Below the pieces are notes generated by a model. That model saw nothing but the letters and a program-made list of their open reading frames with translations, did not search any database and was not told the origin of the DNA. A stretch of 8,426 nt of DNA from Pseudomonadota bacterium. Its GTDB lineage: Bacteria > Pseudomonadota > Alphaproteobacteria > Rhizobiales > Xanthobacteraceae. Every line of letters begins with the position of its first letter. Positions within the stretch are counted from its first letter, which is position 1. Below are positions 1 through 7,809 of the stretch, in pieces. The position numbers and the translations under genes are program-made. The stretch is from the NCBI GenBank assembly GCA_023405565.1, contig JAEXXW010000140.1, forward strand, positions 1 to 8,426, written 5' to 3'.

Positions 1-1
1 C

Positions 2-952
2 GCGGGGAGAGCGCAGGTGCTGGCGCGTTTCCGGTGGCCGCCGCTCGACAAGGATGTGCGGAAATTCTTTCGCGCACTCGGTCCGGCAACGGTGGGTTCG
101 GCCGGTGTGCAGCTTGCGATGTTTGCCGACACGATCATTGCCAGCTTTCTCGCCGCTGGCGCGATCTCCGCGCTTTACTATGCCGATCGCATCAATCAAT
201 TGCCGATCGGCGTGATCGGCATTGCCGTCGGTACGGTATTGCTGCCGGAGATGTCACGCCGCCTTGCGGCGGGAGACGATGCTGGCGCCCGCCATGCCCA
301 GAACCGGGCGATCGAATTGACGCTGCTGCTGACGATTCCCTGTCTGGTCGCGTTCCTTATTGTTCCCGAACTCATCATGCGCGCGTTGTTCCTGCGCGGA
401 AAATTCACCGGTGGGGACGCATCGGCCGCGGCTGCGACCTTGGCGGCCTATGCGCTCGGCCTCATTCCTTACGTGCTGATCCGCAGCATGACGGCGCCTT
501 TCTTTGCACGCGGCGATACGGCCACGCCGGTCAAAGCGTCCCTGACGGCGGTGGCCGTCAACATCCTGTTCAAGATCCTGCTGATGGGACCATTGGCGCA
601 GGTCGGCCTCGCCATCGGCACGGCGATCGGGGCCTGGGTGAATGTCGGCCTTATGGCGTGGTTTGCAGCACGATCCGGGATCATCACGGTGGATGCACGG
701 CTCAAGCGGTCGACGATCATGCTGGCGATCAGCGGCTGTGCCCTGAGTATTATTGTATTCTTGGCCTCAAGGGTTGTCCCGTGGCTGTTTCGCGATCTGC
801 CGGCGTTCCGGGACGAGGCGGCGCTGGTCACTGTCGCGGCATTCGCCGCCATCACCTATGTTACCCTGATCTTGCTGTTGCTCGGGCGCAACTGGTTCCG
901 CGGCTTTACGGGTGGCTCGTCACCCCCCAATCCCCCCTCCAAAACGGCTTAA
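2..952 (+). CDS. murJ: MurJ (MviN) lipid II flippase, 3' part only
   Basis: This is the C-terminal part of the inner-membrane flippase that moves lipid II, the peptidoglycan precursor, to the periplasmic face. The reading frame is open to the left edge, so the GTG at 17 is an internal valine codon rather than a start. About 316 codons are present. MurJ proteins usually have a little over 500 residues, so roughly 200 residues (the first six or so helices) lie outside. The family signature YYADRINQLPIGVIGIAVGT followed by LLPEMSRR is seen at about 179-265. Its Asp-Arg pair (185-190) corresponds to the essential D269/R270 of E. coli MurJ. Seven or eight hydrophobic helices follow, separated by short basic loops, and the protein ends in a hydrophilic Ser/Pro-rich tail. 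The last codons run over two C6 tracts (921-937). TAA at 950-952. Identification is firm; only the 5' end is missing. Confidence 0.95.
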   Translation, partial: AGRAQVLARFRWPPLDKDVRKFFRALGPATVGSAGVQLAMFADTIIASFLAAGAISALYYADRINQLPIGVIGIAVGTVLLPEMSRRLAAGDDAGARHAQNRAIELTLLLTIPCLVAFLIVPELIMRALFLRGKFTGGDASAAAATLAAYALGLIPYVLIRSMTAPFFARGDTATPVKASLTAVAVNILFKILLMGPLAQVGLAIGTAIGAWVNVGLMAWFAARSGIITVDARLKRSTIMLAISGCALSIIVFLASRVVPWLFRDLPAFRDEAALVTVAAFAAITYVTLILLLLGRNWFRGFTGGSSPPNPPSKTA

Positions 953-962
953 GGCTTTGGAG
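937..962 (+). other. Stem-loop across the murJ stop codon
   Basis: CTCCAAA (937-943) is exactly complementary to TTTGGAG (956-962), giving a 7-bp stem around a 12-base loop that contains the murJ TAA. No T-run follows, so it is not a standard intrinsic terminator. It could be a weak RNA 3'-end stabiliser or chance. Confidence 0.3.
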
Positions 963-980
963 AGCATGGACAATTGGCTT

Positions 981-999
981 CATGCCCGTTAAGGGCGTG
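981..999 (+). other. Short GC-rich hairpin after murJ
   Basis: CATGCCC (981-987) pairs with GGGCGTG (993-999) as RNA over 7 bp, including one U-G wobble, around the loop GTTAA. It lies 29 bases after the murJ stop. There is no following U-tract, so at best it is a Rho-assisted or leaky transcription end. As DNA it could also be an operator half-site pair. Confidence 0.3.
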
Positions 1000-1013
1000 G
1001 CGAATTCCGGCAT

Positions 1014-1041
1014 TTGAAGTCCGGGCCGAATATCCTATGTG
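1014..1041 (+). promoter_or_regulatory. Weak sigma-70-like promoter candidate for the efflux operon
   Basis: TTGAAG (1014-1019) and TATGTG (1036-1041) are separated by 16 bases and lie about 50 bases before the adaptor start. The -10 match is poor, and TATCCT at 1031-1036 is an alternative with wrong spacing. It is listed only because a promoter is expected in this gap and this is the best arrangement found by eye. Confidence 0.18.
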
Positions 1042-1089
1042 TGCGCTGGGGCTAGTTGAAATACGGCTACAAGCGCTTTTGAGCCAGTG

Positions 1090-2286
1090 ATGATGAGACA
1101 AAAGTATCGGTCGGCTAGCGCCGCGCTGCCGGTGGCCCTGTTCGCTTTTTTGCTCGCTGGTTGTGGCCAGGGCCAACAACAGCAGCAGGCTGCGCCACCG
1201 CCGCCCGCGGTAACGGTCGCGCAGCCGACCACCCGCACGATCGTCGACAACGATGAATATGTTGGCCGTTTCGTCGCCGTGGATTCGGTGGAGGTCCGGG
1301 CCCGCGTGTCCGGTTATCTCGACAAGATCCATTTCACAGATGGCCAAATGGTGAAGGAGGGCGATCTCCTTTTTACCATCGACAAGCGTCCGTTCCAGAC
1401 CGCGCTTGATCAGGCCAAGGCCAATCTGCAGCGTGCACGCGCCGATCTCGCGTTTGCCGAAGGCGATCTCGAACGTGCCGCGGCCTTGGTGCGCGACAAG
1501 ACTATTACCCAGCAAGTCTTCGACCAGCGCACGCAGGTCAAACGCGTTGCCGAAGCTGGCGTTGCCGCGCAAGAGGCCGCCGTTCGTCAGGCCGAGCTCG
1601 ATCTGCAGTTTACGGATTTGCGTGCTCCGGTCACCGGTCGGATTGGCGATCGCCGCGTCTCGGTTGGCAATCTCGTTACGGGCGGCACGACCGGCAACAC
1701 GACGTTGCTTGCGACGATCGTTTCGACCGATCCGATCCGTTTTGAATTCACCTTCGATGAAGCGTCATATCTTCGTTATGAGCGGATGGCCCGAACTGGC
1801 GACAAGAATGCCAGGAAGGATGACATTGCAGCGCGTGGCGGTTCGACACTCGTGCGCCTGAAACTGATCGACGAGAAAGACTTCAACCATGCCGGTCGGA
1901 TGGACTTCGTCGATAACGTGATCGATCGCAGCACCGGCACCATTCGCGGCCGTGCATCCTTCGCCAATTCGTCCGGCGTTTTCACGCCCGGTATGTTTGC
2001 ACGTCTGCAGGTCCCCGGTTCTCCGCCTTACGAAGCGTTGCTCATTCCGGATACCGCCATCGGGAGCGAACAGGCGCGCAAGTTCGTCTATGTCGTTCGT
2101 CCGGATAACAGCGTGGCACAAAAGTATGTGGTACTGGGCCAATTATCTGGCGGCGATCGCGTGATCAAAAGCGGCCTGGAGATCGATGATCGTATCATCG
2201 TCGATGGCCTGATGCGCGTGCGTCCAGGCGCAAAGGTGACGCCGCAGGTTGGCGCGGCTCCGGCCGCTGGTACGGCGCAGAAGTAG
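1090..2286 (+). CDS. RND efflux periplasmic adaptor (membrane fusion) lipoprotein, MexE/AcrA type
   Basis: This adaptor would link the inner-membrane RND permease to an outer-membrane channel across the periplasm. From ATG 1090 the protein has 398 residues, normal for AcrA/MexE proteins. GTG 1087 and ATG 1093 are adjacent alternative starts, and no strong ribosome binding site separates them (only GAG at 1081-1083). A basic N-terminus and hydrophobic stretch lead to the lipobox LAGC with Cys25, so it should be an inner-membrane-anchored lipoprotein. A Gln-run and Pro-run (residues 27-40) form the tether. Then come the first lipoyl half (about 73-98), an alpha-helical hairpin (about 101-172), the second lipoyl half with LRAPVTGRIG (178-186), a beta-barrel (about 210-305, containing TGTIRGRA and FTPGMFARLQVPG) and a membrane-proximal domain to about 385. 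The permease gene starts 9 bases downstream, so the two are surely one operon. Substrates cannot be read from the sequence. Confidence 0.93.
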   Translation: MMRQKYRSASAALPVALFAFLLAGCGQGQQQQQAAPPPPAVTVAQPTTRTIVDNDEYVGRFVAVDSVEVRARVSGYLDKIHFTDGQMVKEGDLLFTIDKRPFQTALDQAKANLQRARADLAFAEGDLERAAALVRDKTITQQVFDQRTQVKRVAEAGVAAQEAAVRQAELDLQFTDLRAPVTGRIGDRRVSVGNLVTGGTTGNTTLLATIVSTDPIRFEFTFDEASYLRYERMARTGDKNARKDDIAARGGSTLVRLKLIDEKDFNHAGRMDFVDNVIDRSTGTIRGRASFANSSGVFTPGMFARLQVPGSPPYEALLIPDTAIGSEQARKFVYVVRPDNSVAQKYVVLGQLSGGDRVIKSGLEIDDRIIVDGLMRVRPGAKVTPQVGAAPAAGTAQK

Positions 2287-2295
2287 GATCGGGTT

Positions 2296-5200
2296 ATGAA
2301 GATTTCACACTTCTTCATCGACCGCCCGATCTTCGCGGCGGTCCTCTCCATCGTTTTTATCATCCTGGGTGCGGTTGCGTTTCTGCGGCTGCCCATCGCC
2401 CAATATCCGGAAATCGCACCGCCGGTGATCAACATCACCGGTCAGTATCCCGGCGCCAGCTCCGAGACCGTGGCCGACACGGTCGTCGCGCCAATCGAGC
2501 AGCAGGTCAACGGTGTCGAAGGGATGCTCTACATCTCGTCGAACTCGACGGCCGACGGCCGCTTCTCGATCTCGGTGACGTTCGATCTCGGCACCAATCT
2601 CGATATCGCCCAGGTGCAGGTGCAGAACCGCGTTTCTGTCGCGCTGCCGCGTTTGCCACTGGCGGTGCAGCAGATCGGCGTGGTCGTTGCGAAGAGTTCG
2701 CCCGATATTTTGATGGTGGTGAACCTGTTCTCTCCGGACGGGTCGCGCGATCCGGTCTTTTTGACCAACTATGCCAACCTTCAGATCAAGGATGTGCTGA
2801 CGCGCCTTGAGGGCGTGGGGTCTATCACGGTTTTCGGCGCGCGTGAATTCGCGATGCAGGTCTGGCTGGATCCGAACCGGCTGCAATCGCTGAATTTGAC
2901 GGCGCAGGACGTAACGAGTGCGCTGCAGGGGCAGAATGTGCAGGTCGCAGGTGGCGTGCTGAATGCGCCACCGGTGCCGGACCAGCTAGCCTTTCAGGTC
3001 GCGGTCCGCACGCTTGGCCGTCTCTCCGATCCGGTCGAATTCGGCAACATCGTTGTGAAGCAGACGGCAGATGCCGTCGTTCGGATCAAGGATGTGGCGC
3101 GTGTCGAACTGACCGGTCAGGATTATTCATCGTCATCCTATCTCGGCCGCAATCCATCGGTGGCGTTGGCTGTATTCCAGCGTCCGGGCTCCAATGCGCT
3201 CGCGACCGGCACAAACATCCGCAAGACCACGGCCGAACTGGCCAAGGCCTTTCCGGAGGGGATGCAATACACAATCATCTATGATCCGACGCAATTCATC
3301 CAGCAGTCGGTCAATGCGGTGATCCAGACGATCTTCGAAGCGGTCGTGCTCGTCGTGCTGGTGATCATGCTGTTTCTGCAGACATGGCGCGCGGCGGTCA
3401 TTCCGATTGTCGCCATTCCCGTCTCGCTGATCGGCACCTTCTTCATGATGAGTGTGTTCGGCTTCACGATCAACAATCTGTCTTTGTTCGGTCTGGTGCT
3501 GGCGATCGGTATCGTGGTCGACGACGCGATCGTCGTCGTCGAAAACGTCGAGCGCAATATCGCGCAGGGACTCAGTCCGCGTGAGGCGTCCATCCGCTCA
3601 ATGGATGAAGTGGGCGGTGCGCTGATCGCCATCGCATTGGTGCTTTGCGCTGTCTTCATTCCAGCGGCGTTCATTACCGGTATTTCCGGCCAGTTCTATC
3701 GCCAGTTCGCGCTGACGATCGCCGGTGCAACCGTGATTTCGCTGATCGTGTCGTTGACACTGTCGCCGGCGATGTGCGCGCTGTTGCTGAAGCCGCACGA
3801 GAAGCAGCATGAGGTCAAATGGTGGGAGCGGCCGATCCATGGCTTCTTCCATTACTTCAATGCCGGCTTCAACTGGCTGTCGTCTCGCTATGGCAGGCTA
3901 ACTGGGCGTCTCGTGCGGATGTCGGCTCTGATGCTCGTGCTCTATGCCGTCATCATCGGTGTCGGGTTGAACGAGTTCCGCAAGACGCCGCAGGGCTTCA
4001 TCCCGCAGCAGGATCTCGGTTATCTGATCGTCGCCGCGCAATTGCCACCGGGCTCATCGCTCGAGCGCACCGATGCGGTGATGAAGCGGGCGACCGAACT
4101 GGCGCTCGAAACGCCGGGCGTGATGAATGCCATCAACATCGTCGGCTTCTCGGGCGCGACGTTTACGAATGCTCCCAATGCGGGCGCGATCTTCGTCATT
4201 CTCGATCCATTCGACAAACGCGCGAAGAATCCGGGGCAATCCGCCGCGGCCATCCAGGGCGCGCTGTTCGGGAAGTATGCCGCGATCAAGGAAGGCTTCC
4301 TGATTGTTGTGCAGCCGCCGCCCGTCCAGGGCATCGGCAACGCCGGCGGCTTCCGCATGATGGTGGAAGATCGGGCCGGCCGCGGGCCGCAAGCGCTGCA
4401 GCAAGCTGTCGGTGCGATGATGGGCCGTGCCGCGCAGACGCCGGGATTGATGCAAGTCTTCTCGCTGTTCGAGGTATCGACACCACAGCTTTATCTCGAC
4501 ATCGATCGCACCAAGGCGCAGTTGCTCGGCATCAATTTGCCGGATGTGTTCAACACGCTGCAGGTGAATATCGGTTCGTCCTATGTGAACGACTTCAACC
4601 TGTTCGGGCGCACGTTCAGGGTTCAGGCGCAGGCGGATGCGCCATACCGGCTCGAACCCAAGAATATTCTTGATTTGCGCGTGCGCAATTCGAACGGTGA
4701 TACCGTGCCTTTGGGGGCGTTCACGACGGTCCGGGACATCACCGGTCCATATCGTGTGCCGCGATACAACATCTATCCGGCCGCCGAGCTCGACGGGTCT
4801 GCCGCTCCTGGCTATTCGCAAGGGCAAGCCATCCAGTTGATGGAAAAGCTTGCTGCGGAGACGTTGCCGGATGGCTTCGCCTATGAATGGACCACGCTGG
4901 CCTATCAGCAGATCCGCGCCGGGAGCACGGCGATGTTTGCCTTCGTGCTGGCCGTGGTATTCGTGTTTCTGGTGCTGGCCGCACAATACGAAAGCCTGAC
5001 ATTGCCGCTCGCGGTCATCCTGATCGTGCCGATGTGTCTGATCGCATCGATTTTTGGTGTCGTCTGGCGCGGTCAGGACAACAATATCCTGACGCAGGTC
5101 GGCTTTGTTGTGCTCATAGGCTTGGCTGCGAAGAACGCGATTCTGATCGTGGAGTTCGCAAAGCAACTGGAAGAGCAGGGGCGTGACCGGTTTCAGGCGG

Positions 5201-5469
5201 CAATGGAAGCGGCAGAACTGCGGTTGCGCCCGATCCTGATGACCTCGCTCGCCTTCATTCTCGGCGTTTTTCCGCTCGCGGTTGCGATCGGTGCCGGCGC
5301 GGAATTGCGGCAGGCGCTTGGCACAGCGGTCGTATCCGGCATGATCGGGGTGACGGTCTTCGGCCTGATCTTCACGCCCGTGTTCTATGTGGTGGTACGG
5401 TGGCTCGAGGATCTGTTCACGCGGCGGCGAAAGACTCCGCAACAGATGCAAACTGAACCGAAGACCTGA
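2296..5469 (+). CDS. RND (HAE1) multidrug efflux permease, MexF/OqxB-like
   Basis: This is a proton-driven trimeric inner-membrane pump taking substrates from the periplasm and outer leaflet. At 1057 residues it matches AcrB-family length, and the start MKISHFFIDRPIFA is typical. TM1 is about residues 11-29, the first porter loop 30-343, TM2-6 about 344-496, TM7 543-560, the second porter loop 561-876, and TM8-12 about 877-1035. Proton-relay residues are present: D409-D410 in TM4 (GIVVDDAIVVVENVER), K946 in TM10 (GLAAKNAIL) and R978 in RLRPILMTS. Segments SPDILMVV (135-142), FQRPGSNA (294-301), LFLQTWRA (359-366) and the GQFYRQFALTIA stretch near 465-476 resemble MexF/OqxB/BpeF more than AcrB/MexB. 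This suggests chloramphenicol-, quinolone- or solvent-type substrates, which is an inference. AcrB's pocket residue F136 appears not to be Phe here, as in MexF. GGAT lies just before the ATG. No outer-membrane factor gene follows; the next gene is an oxidoreductase subunit. Confidence 0.96.
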   Translation: MKISHFFIDRPIFAAVLSIVFIILGAVAFLRLPIAQYPEIAPPVINITGQYPGASSETVADTVVAPIEQQVNGVEGMLYISSNSTADGRFSISVTFDLGTNLDIAQVQVQNRVSVALPRLPLAVQQIGVVVAKSSPDILMVVNLFSPDGSRDPVFLTNYANLQIKDVLTRLEGVGSITVFGAREFAMQVWLDPNRLQSLNLTAQDVTSALQGQNVQVAGGVLNAPPVPDQLAFQVAVRTLGRLSDPVEFGNIVVKQTADAVVRIKDVARVELTGQDYSSSSYLGRNPSVALAVFQRPGSNALATGTNIRKTTAELAKAFPEGMQYTIIYDPTQFIQQSVNAVIQTIFEAVVLVVLVIMLFLQTWRAAVIPIVAIPVSLIGTFFMMSVFGFTINNLSLFGLVLAIGIVVDDAIVVVENVERNIAQGLSPREASIRSMDEVGGALIAIALVLCAVFIPAAFITGISGQFYRQFALTIAGATVISLIVSLTLSPAMCALLLKPHEKQHEVKWWERPIHGFFHYFNAGFNWLSSRYGRLTGRLVRMSALMLVLYAVIIGVGLNEFRKTPQGFIPQQDLGYLIVAAQLPPGSSLERTDAVMKRATELALETPGVMNAINIVGFSGATFTNAPNAGAIFVILDPFDKRAKNPGQSAAAIQGALFGKYAAIKEGFLIVVQPPPVQGIGNAGGFRMMVEDRAGRGPQALQQAVGAMMGRAAQTPGLMQVFSLFEVSTPQLYLDIDRTKAQLLGINLPDVFNTLQVNIGSSYVNDFNLFGRTFRVQAQADAPYRLEPKNILDLRVRNSNGDTVPLGAFTTVRDITGPYRVPRYNIYPAAELDGSAAPGYSQGQAIQLMEKLAAETLPDGFAYEWTTLAYQQIRAGSTAMFAFVLAVVFVFLVLAAQYESLTLPLAVILIVPMCLIASIFGVVWRGQDNNILTQVGFVVLIGLAAKNAILIVEFAKQLEEQGRDRFQAAMEAAELRLRPILMTSLAFILGVFPLAVAIGAGAELRQALGTAVVSGMIGVTVFGLIFTPVFYVVVRWLEDLFTRRRKTPQQMQTEPKT

Positions 5470-5476
5470 CGCAGAC

Positions 5477-5484
5477 AGGACGGC
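5477..5484 (+). promoter_or_regulatory. Ribosome binding site of the CoxL-like gene
   Basis: AGGA at 5477-5480, followed by CGGC, precedes ATG 5485 inside the 15-base gap after the permease stop. It supports this ATG as the start. No terminator or promoter fits into the gap, which argues for co-transcription with the pump. Confidence 0.55.
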
Positions 5485-7791
5485 ATGAAATTTGGCGTCG
5501 GACAGGCACTGACGCGCAAGGAAGATGACCCGCTCATTCGCGGGGCGGGTCATTATGTTGCCGATCTGATGCCTGCCGACGCCGTGCATGCGTTTGTCGT
5601 GCGCTCGCCGCATGCGCATGCGCGGTTTCGTATGATCGATCTGACGCGGGCGCGGTCCTTGCCCGGCGTTCGTGCCATCCTGACCTTCGATGACATCGCG
5701 GACTTCGGCCACATGCCGTGTGTGGTCGGCGTCCCCGGTCAGCAGATGATCGTGCCGCCTTGTCCCGTGCTGGCGCGCGACGAGGTCCATCATGTCGGCG
5801 ATGCTGTTGCCTTTGTGGTCGCCGATACAGTTGATCAGGCGCGCGATGCCGCCGAAGCGATCGTCGTAGAATGGGAGCCGTTGCTGCATGTGATCGGGGC
5901 CGAGGCAGCGTTTGCCGCGGGGGCGCCACTGGTATGGCCGGACCGGCCGGGGAATCTCGCCTTTGAAGTGACATTCGGCGAAAAAGATGAAACCGGAAGG
6001 GCATTTGCAAAAGCCGCGCATGTCGTGACGCTGAAGCTCGTCAACCAGCGGCTGGTGACCAATTATCTCGATACCCGCGGGGTGATCGCCGAATATGACA
6101 GGTCGCGCGACCATTACACGCTGACGCTCGGCAGTCAGGGCAGCCACGCCATTCGCGATATCATTGGCAAGAGCGTGATGAAGATCGCACCCGACCAGAT
6201 GCGTGTCATCACGCCCGATGTCGGCGGCGGCTTCGGCACCAAGTTGTTTGCCTATCGCGAATATGCGCTGGCCGCGGTGGCGGCGAAGTTCACCGGAAGG
6301 CCGGTTGCATGGATCGCTGATCGCACCGAACATTTCCTGGGCGACACGCAGGGCCGCGACAACATCACGGCGGCTCGACTGGCTATTGATGCTGCTGGCC
6401 GCTTTCTGGCGCTTGATGTCGAGACCATCGCCGACATGGGCGCGTATCTGTCGACCTATGCGCCTTACATTCCCTATATTGGCGCGGGGATGCTGCCGGG
6501 GGTCTACGATATCCCGGCCTGTTTCATCCGGGTGCGGGCGGCCTATACCAATACCTTGCCGGTCGATGCTTATCGTGGTGCGGGCCGCCCGGAAGCGTCC
6601 TACGTCATTGAGCGTCTGGTGGATGCTGCTGCGCGACAACTCGGCATCCCATCCGACGAATTGCGGCACCGGAATTTCATCCGGCGCGATCAGATGCCAT
6701 ATCGGACTTCGACCGGAAAAACCTATGACACCGGCGAATTCGCCGACCAGATGACACGGGCGCAGGATCTCGCCGACTGGCATGGTTTCGAAGCGCGCGT
6801 TTCAGCGGCGCGCGACCATGGTCGGCTGCGTGGAATCGGCATCGCGACTTATATTGAAGCTTGTGGCGGTAACGGGCCAGACACGGCAACCGTATCGCTT
6901 GAGAAGGATGGCTCCATCAAACTGCATGTCGGCACCCAGACGACGGGGCAGGGGCACGACACCGCTTATTCTCAGATCATTGCCGACCATCTCTCTGTTC
7001 CGCCTGAAAGCGTTCGCATGCTCCAGGGCGATACGGCCCAGATCGCGACCGGCACTGGCACGGGCGGCTCGAGTTCCATCCCGGCCGGAGGTAATTCGGT
7101 TGCCTTGGCTACGGCCAAGCTCGCAGAGCAGTTGAAGGATATCGCCGCCGATGCGCTGGAAGCTGCGCCACGCGACCTGGAATTTGTCGATGGCATGATT
7201 CGGGTTGCCGGTACCGACCGTATGATCTCGTTGGCTGATCTTGCGGCGCATCCCAAAGCGACAACCGACAAGATGACGGCAGCCGATGCCTTCAGGCCCA
7301 CGGCGCCGACCTATCCGAACGGGACCCACATTGCCGAGATTGAGATCGATGAGGCCACTGGCCGGGCGATCATCGTCAACTATGTCGTGGTCGATGATTT
7401 CGGCGTCTCCCTGAACCCGCTCCTGATCGAAGGACAAGTCCATGGCGGCGCGGTGCAGGGCATCGGTCAGGCGCTGATGGAAAATACCGTCTATGATTCG
7501 GCTTCGGGGCAGCTCCTGACCGCGAGTCTGATGGATTATGCGCTGCCGCGGGCTGAAGGCATGCCGACATTTGTTTTCGAAACGCGGAATGTGCCGTGCA
7601 AGGTCAACCCGCTGGGTGTCAAAGGCGCGGGCGAGGCCGGCGCCATCGGCTCATGTCCTGCCGTCGTGAACGCCGTGATTGATGCATTGTGGCGGGCTTG
7701 CGGGATCGATCACATCGACATGCCGGCCACGCCGGAGCGCATCTGGTGTGCGATCGATTCAAGCAGGCGAAGGAGGATCACGAGTTCGTGA
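5485..7791 (+). CDS. Molybdopterin-binding large subunit of the xanthine oxidase/CO dehydrogenase family, form II CoxL-like
   Basis: This is the molybdenum cofactor (MCD-type) catalytic subunit of a Mo hydroxylase. It has 768 residues, near the usual length, complete at both ends and without a signal peptide, so it is probably cytoplasmic. The a/b hammerhead domain spans about 1-135 and the two Mo-binding domains the rest. Visible motifs are QGSHAIR (218-224), the glycine loop GGGFGTK (247-253), the active-site loop AYRGAGR (362-368), QTTGQGHDTAY (485-495) and the catalytic glutamate E717 in GVKGAGEAG. AYRGAGR is the form II signature; true aerobic CO dehydrogenase (form I) carries AYxCSFR with the Cu-binding cysteine. 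Oxidation of CO is therefore unlikely, and an aldehyde or N-heterocycle is more plausible, though the substrate cannot be told. The partner FAD (CoxM) and 2Fe-2S (CoxS) genes are absent on both sides, which is unusual. It lies 15 bases behind the RND permease, probably in the same operon. TGA at 7789-7791. Confidence 0.9.
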   Translation: MKFGVGQALTRKEDDPLIRGAGHYVADLMPADAVHAFVVRSPHAHARFRMIDLTRARSLPGVRAILTFDDIADFGHMPCVVGVPGQQMIVPPCPVLARDEVHHVGDAVAFVVADTVDQARDAAEAIVVEWEPLLHVIGAEAAFAAGAPLVWPDRPGNLAFEVTFGEKDETGRAFAKAAHVVTLKLVNQRLVTNYLDTRGVIAEYDRSRDHYTLTLGSQGSHAIRDIIGKSVMKIAPDQMRVITPDVGGGFGTKLFAYREYALAAVAAKFTGRPVAWIADRTEHFLGDTQGRDNITAARLAIDAAGRFLALDVETIADMGAYLSTYAPYIPYIGAGMLPGVYDIPACFIRVRAAYTNTLPVDAYRGAGRPEASYVIERLVDAAARQLGIPSDELRHRNFIRRDQMPYRTSTGKTYDTGEFADQMTRAQDLADWHGFEARVSAARDHGRLRGIGIATYIEACGGNGPDTATVSLEKDGSIKLHVGTQTTGQGHDTAYSQIIADHLSVPPESVRMLQGDTAQIATGTGTGGSSSIPAGGNSVALATAKLAEQLKDIAADALEAAPRDLEFVDGMIRVAGTDRMISLADLAAHPKATTDKMTAADAFRPTAPTYPNGTHIAEIEIDEATGRAIIVNYVVVDDFGVSLNPLLIEGQVHGGAVQGIGQALMENTVYDSASGQLLTASLMDYALPRAEGMPTFVFETRNVPCKVNPLGVKGAGEAGAIGSCPAVVNAVIDALWRACGIDHIDMPATPERIWCAIDSSRRRRITSS

Positions 7792-7792
7792 T
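7777..7792. repeat. 16-base inverted repeat over the CoxL-like stop codon
   Basis: ATCACGA (7777-7783) and TCGTGAT (7786-7792) are perfect inverted arms around GT. As RNA it would form a 6-bp stem with a 4-base loop directly after a perfect AGGAGG (7771-7776). There is no T-run close behind. It may be an operator for the cytochrome gene, an RNA hairpin hiding the nearby start codons, or chance. Confidence 0.35.
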
Positions 7793-7809
7793 GTTCCGGG
7801 GGATAGCCC

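Larger units (their letters stand above)
953..1089 (+). other. Intergenic region between murJ and the efflux adaptor
   Basis: These 137 bases contain no credible gene. They hold a hairpin at 981-999, the right arm of another that starts inside the murJ end (937-962), the short palindrome AAGCGCTT (1071-1078), and weak promoter-like hexamers. A promoter for the efflux operon would be expected here because murJ belongs to a different pathway. No long operator dyad of the kind bound by TetR- or LysR-type efflux regulators is obvious. Confidence 0.6.

Noticed and set aside
919..940. Two C6 tracts near the murJ 3' end as a phase-variation site.
   Set aside because: Six-base tracts are short for slippage switching, and a slip would change only the last few residues of the tail.
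34..1017. A 327-codon plus-strand frame overlapping murJ.
   Set aside because: It is out of frame with the clearly recognisable MurJ sequence, rich in Arg, Cys and His, and without domain features. It is a GC-driven shadow.
949..1572. A 207-codon minus-strand frame covering the murJ-adaptor gap and the adaptor 5' end.
   Set aside because: It was considered as a divergent regulator. It shows no helix-turn-helix pattern, has atypical composition, and mostly overlaps the adaptor's signal peptide and lipoyl domain.
3819..4673. A 284-codon plus-strand frame inside the permease gene.
   Set aside because: It is fully contained in a well-conserved RND gene, in another frame, with Arg/Cys/His-rich shadow composition.
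4054..6783. A 909-codon open frame on the minus strand across the permease/CoxL-like junction.
   Set aside because: It lies exactly codon-on-codon opposite two well-identified genes that share a frame. Its stops would require TTA, CTA or TCA codons in those genes, which this GC-rich genome avoids. Its His/Arg/Gln/Asp-rich product resembles no known protein, so it is a shadow.
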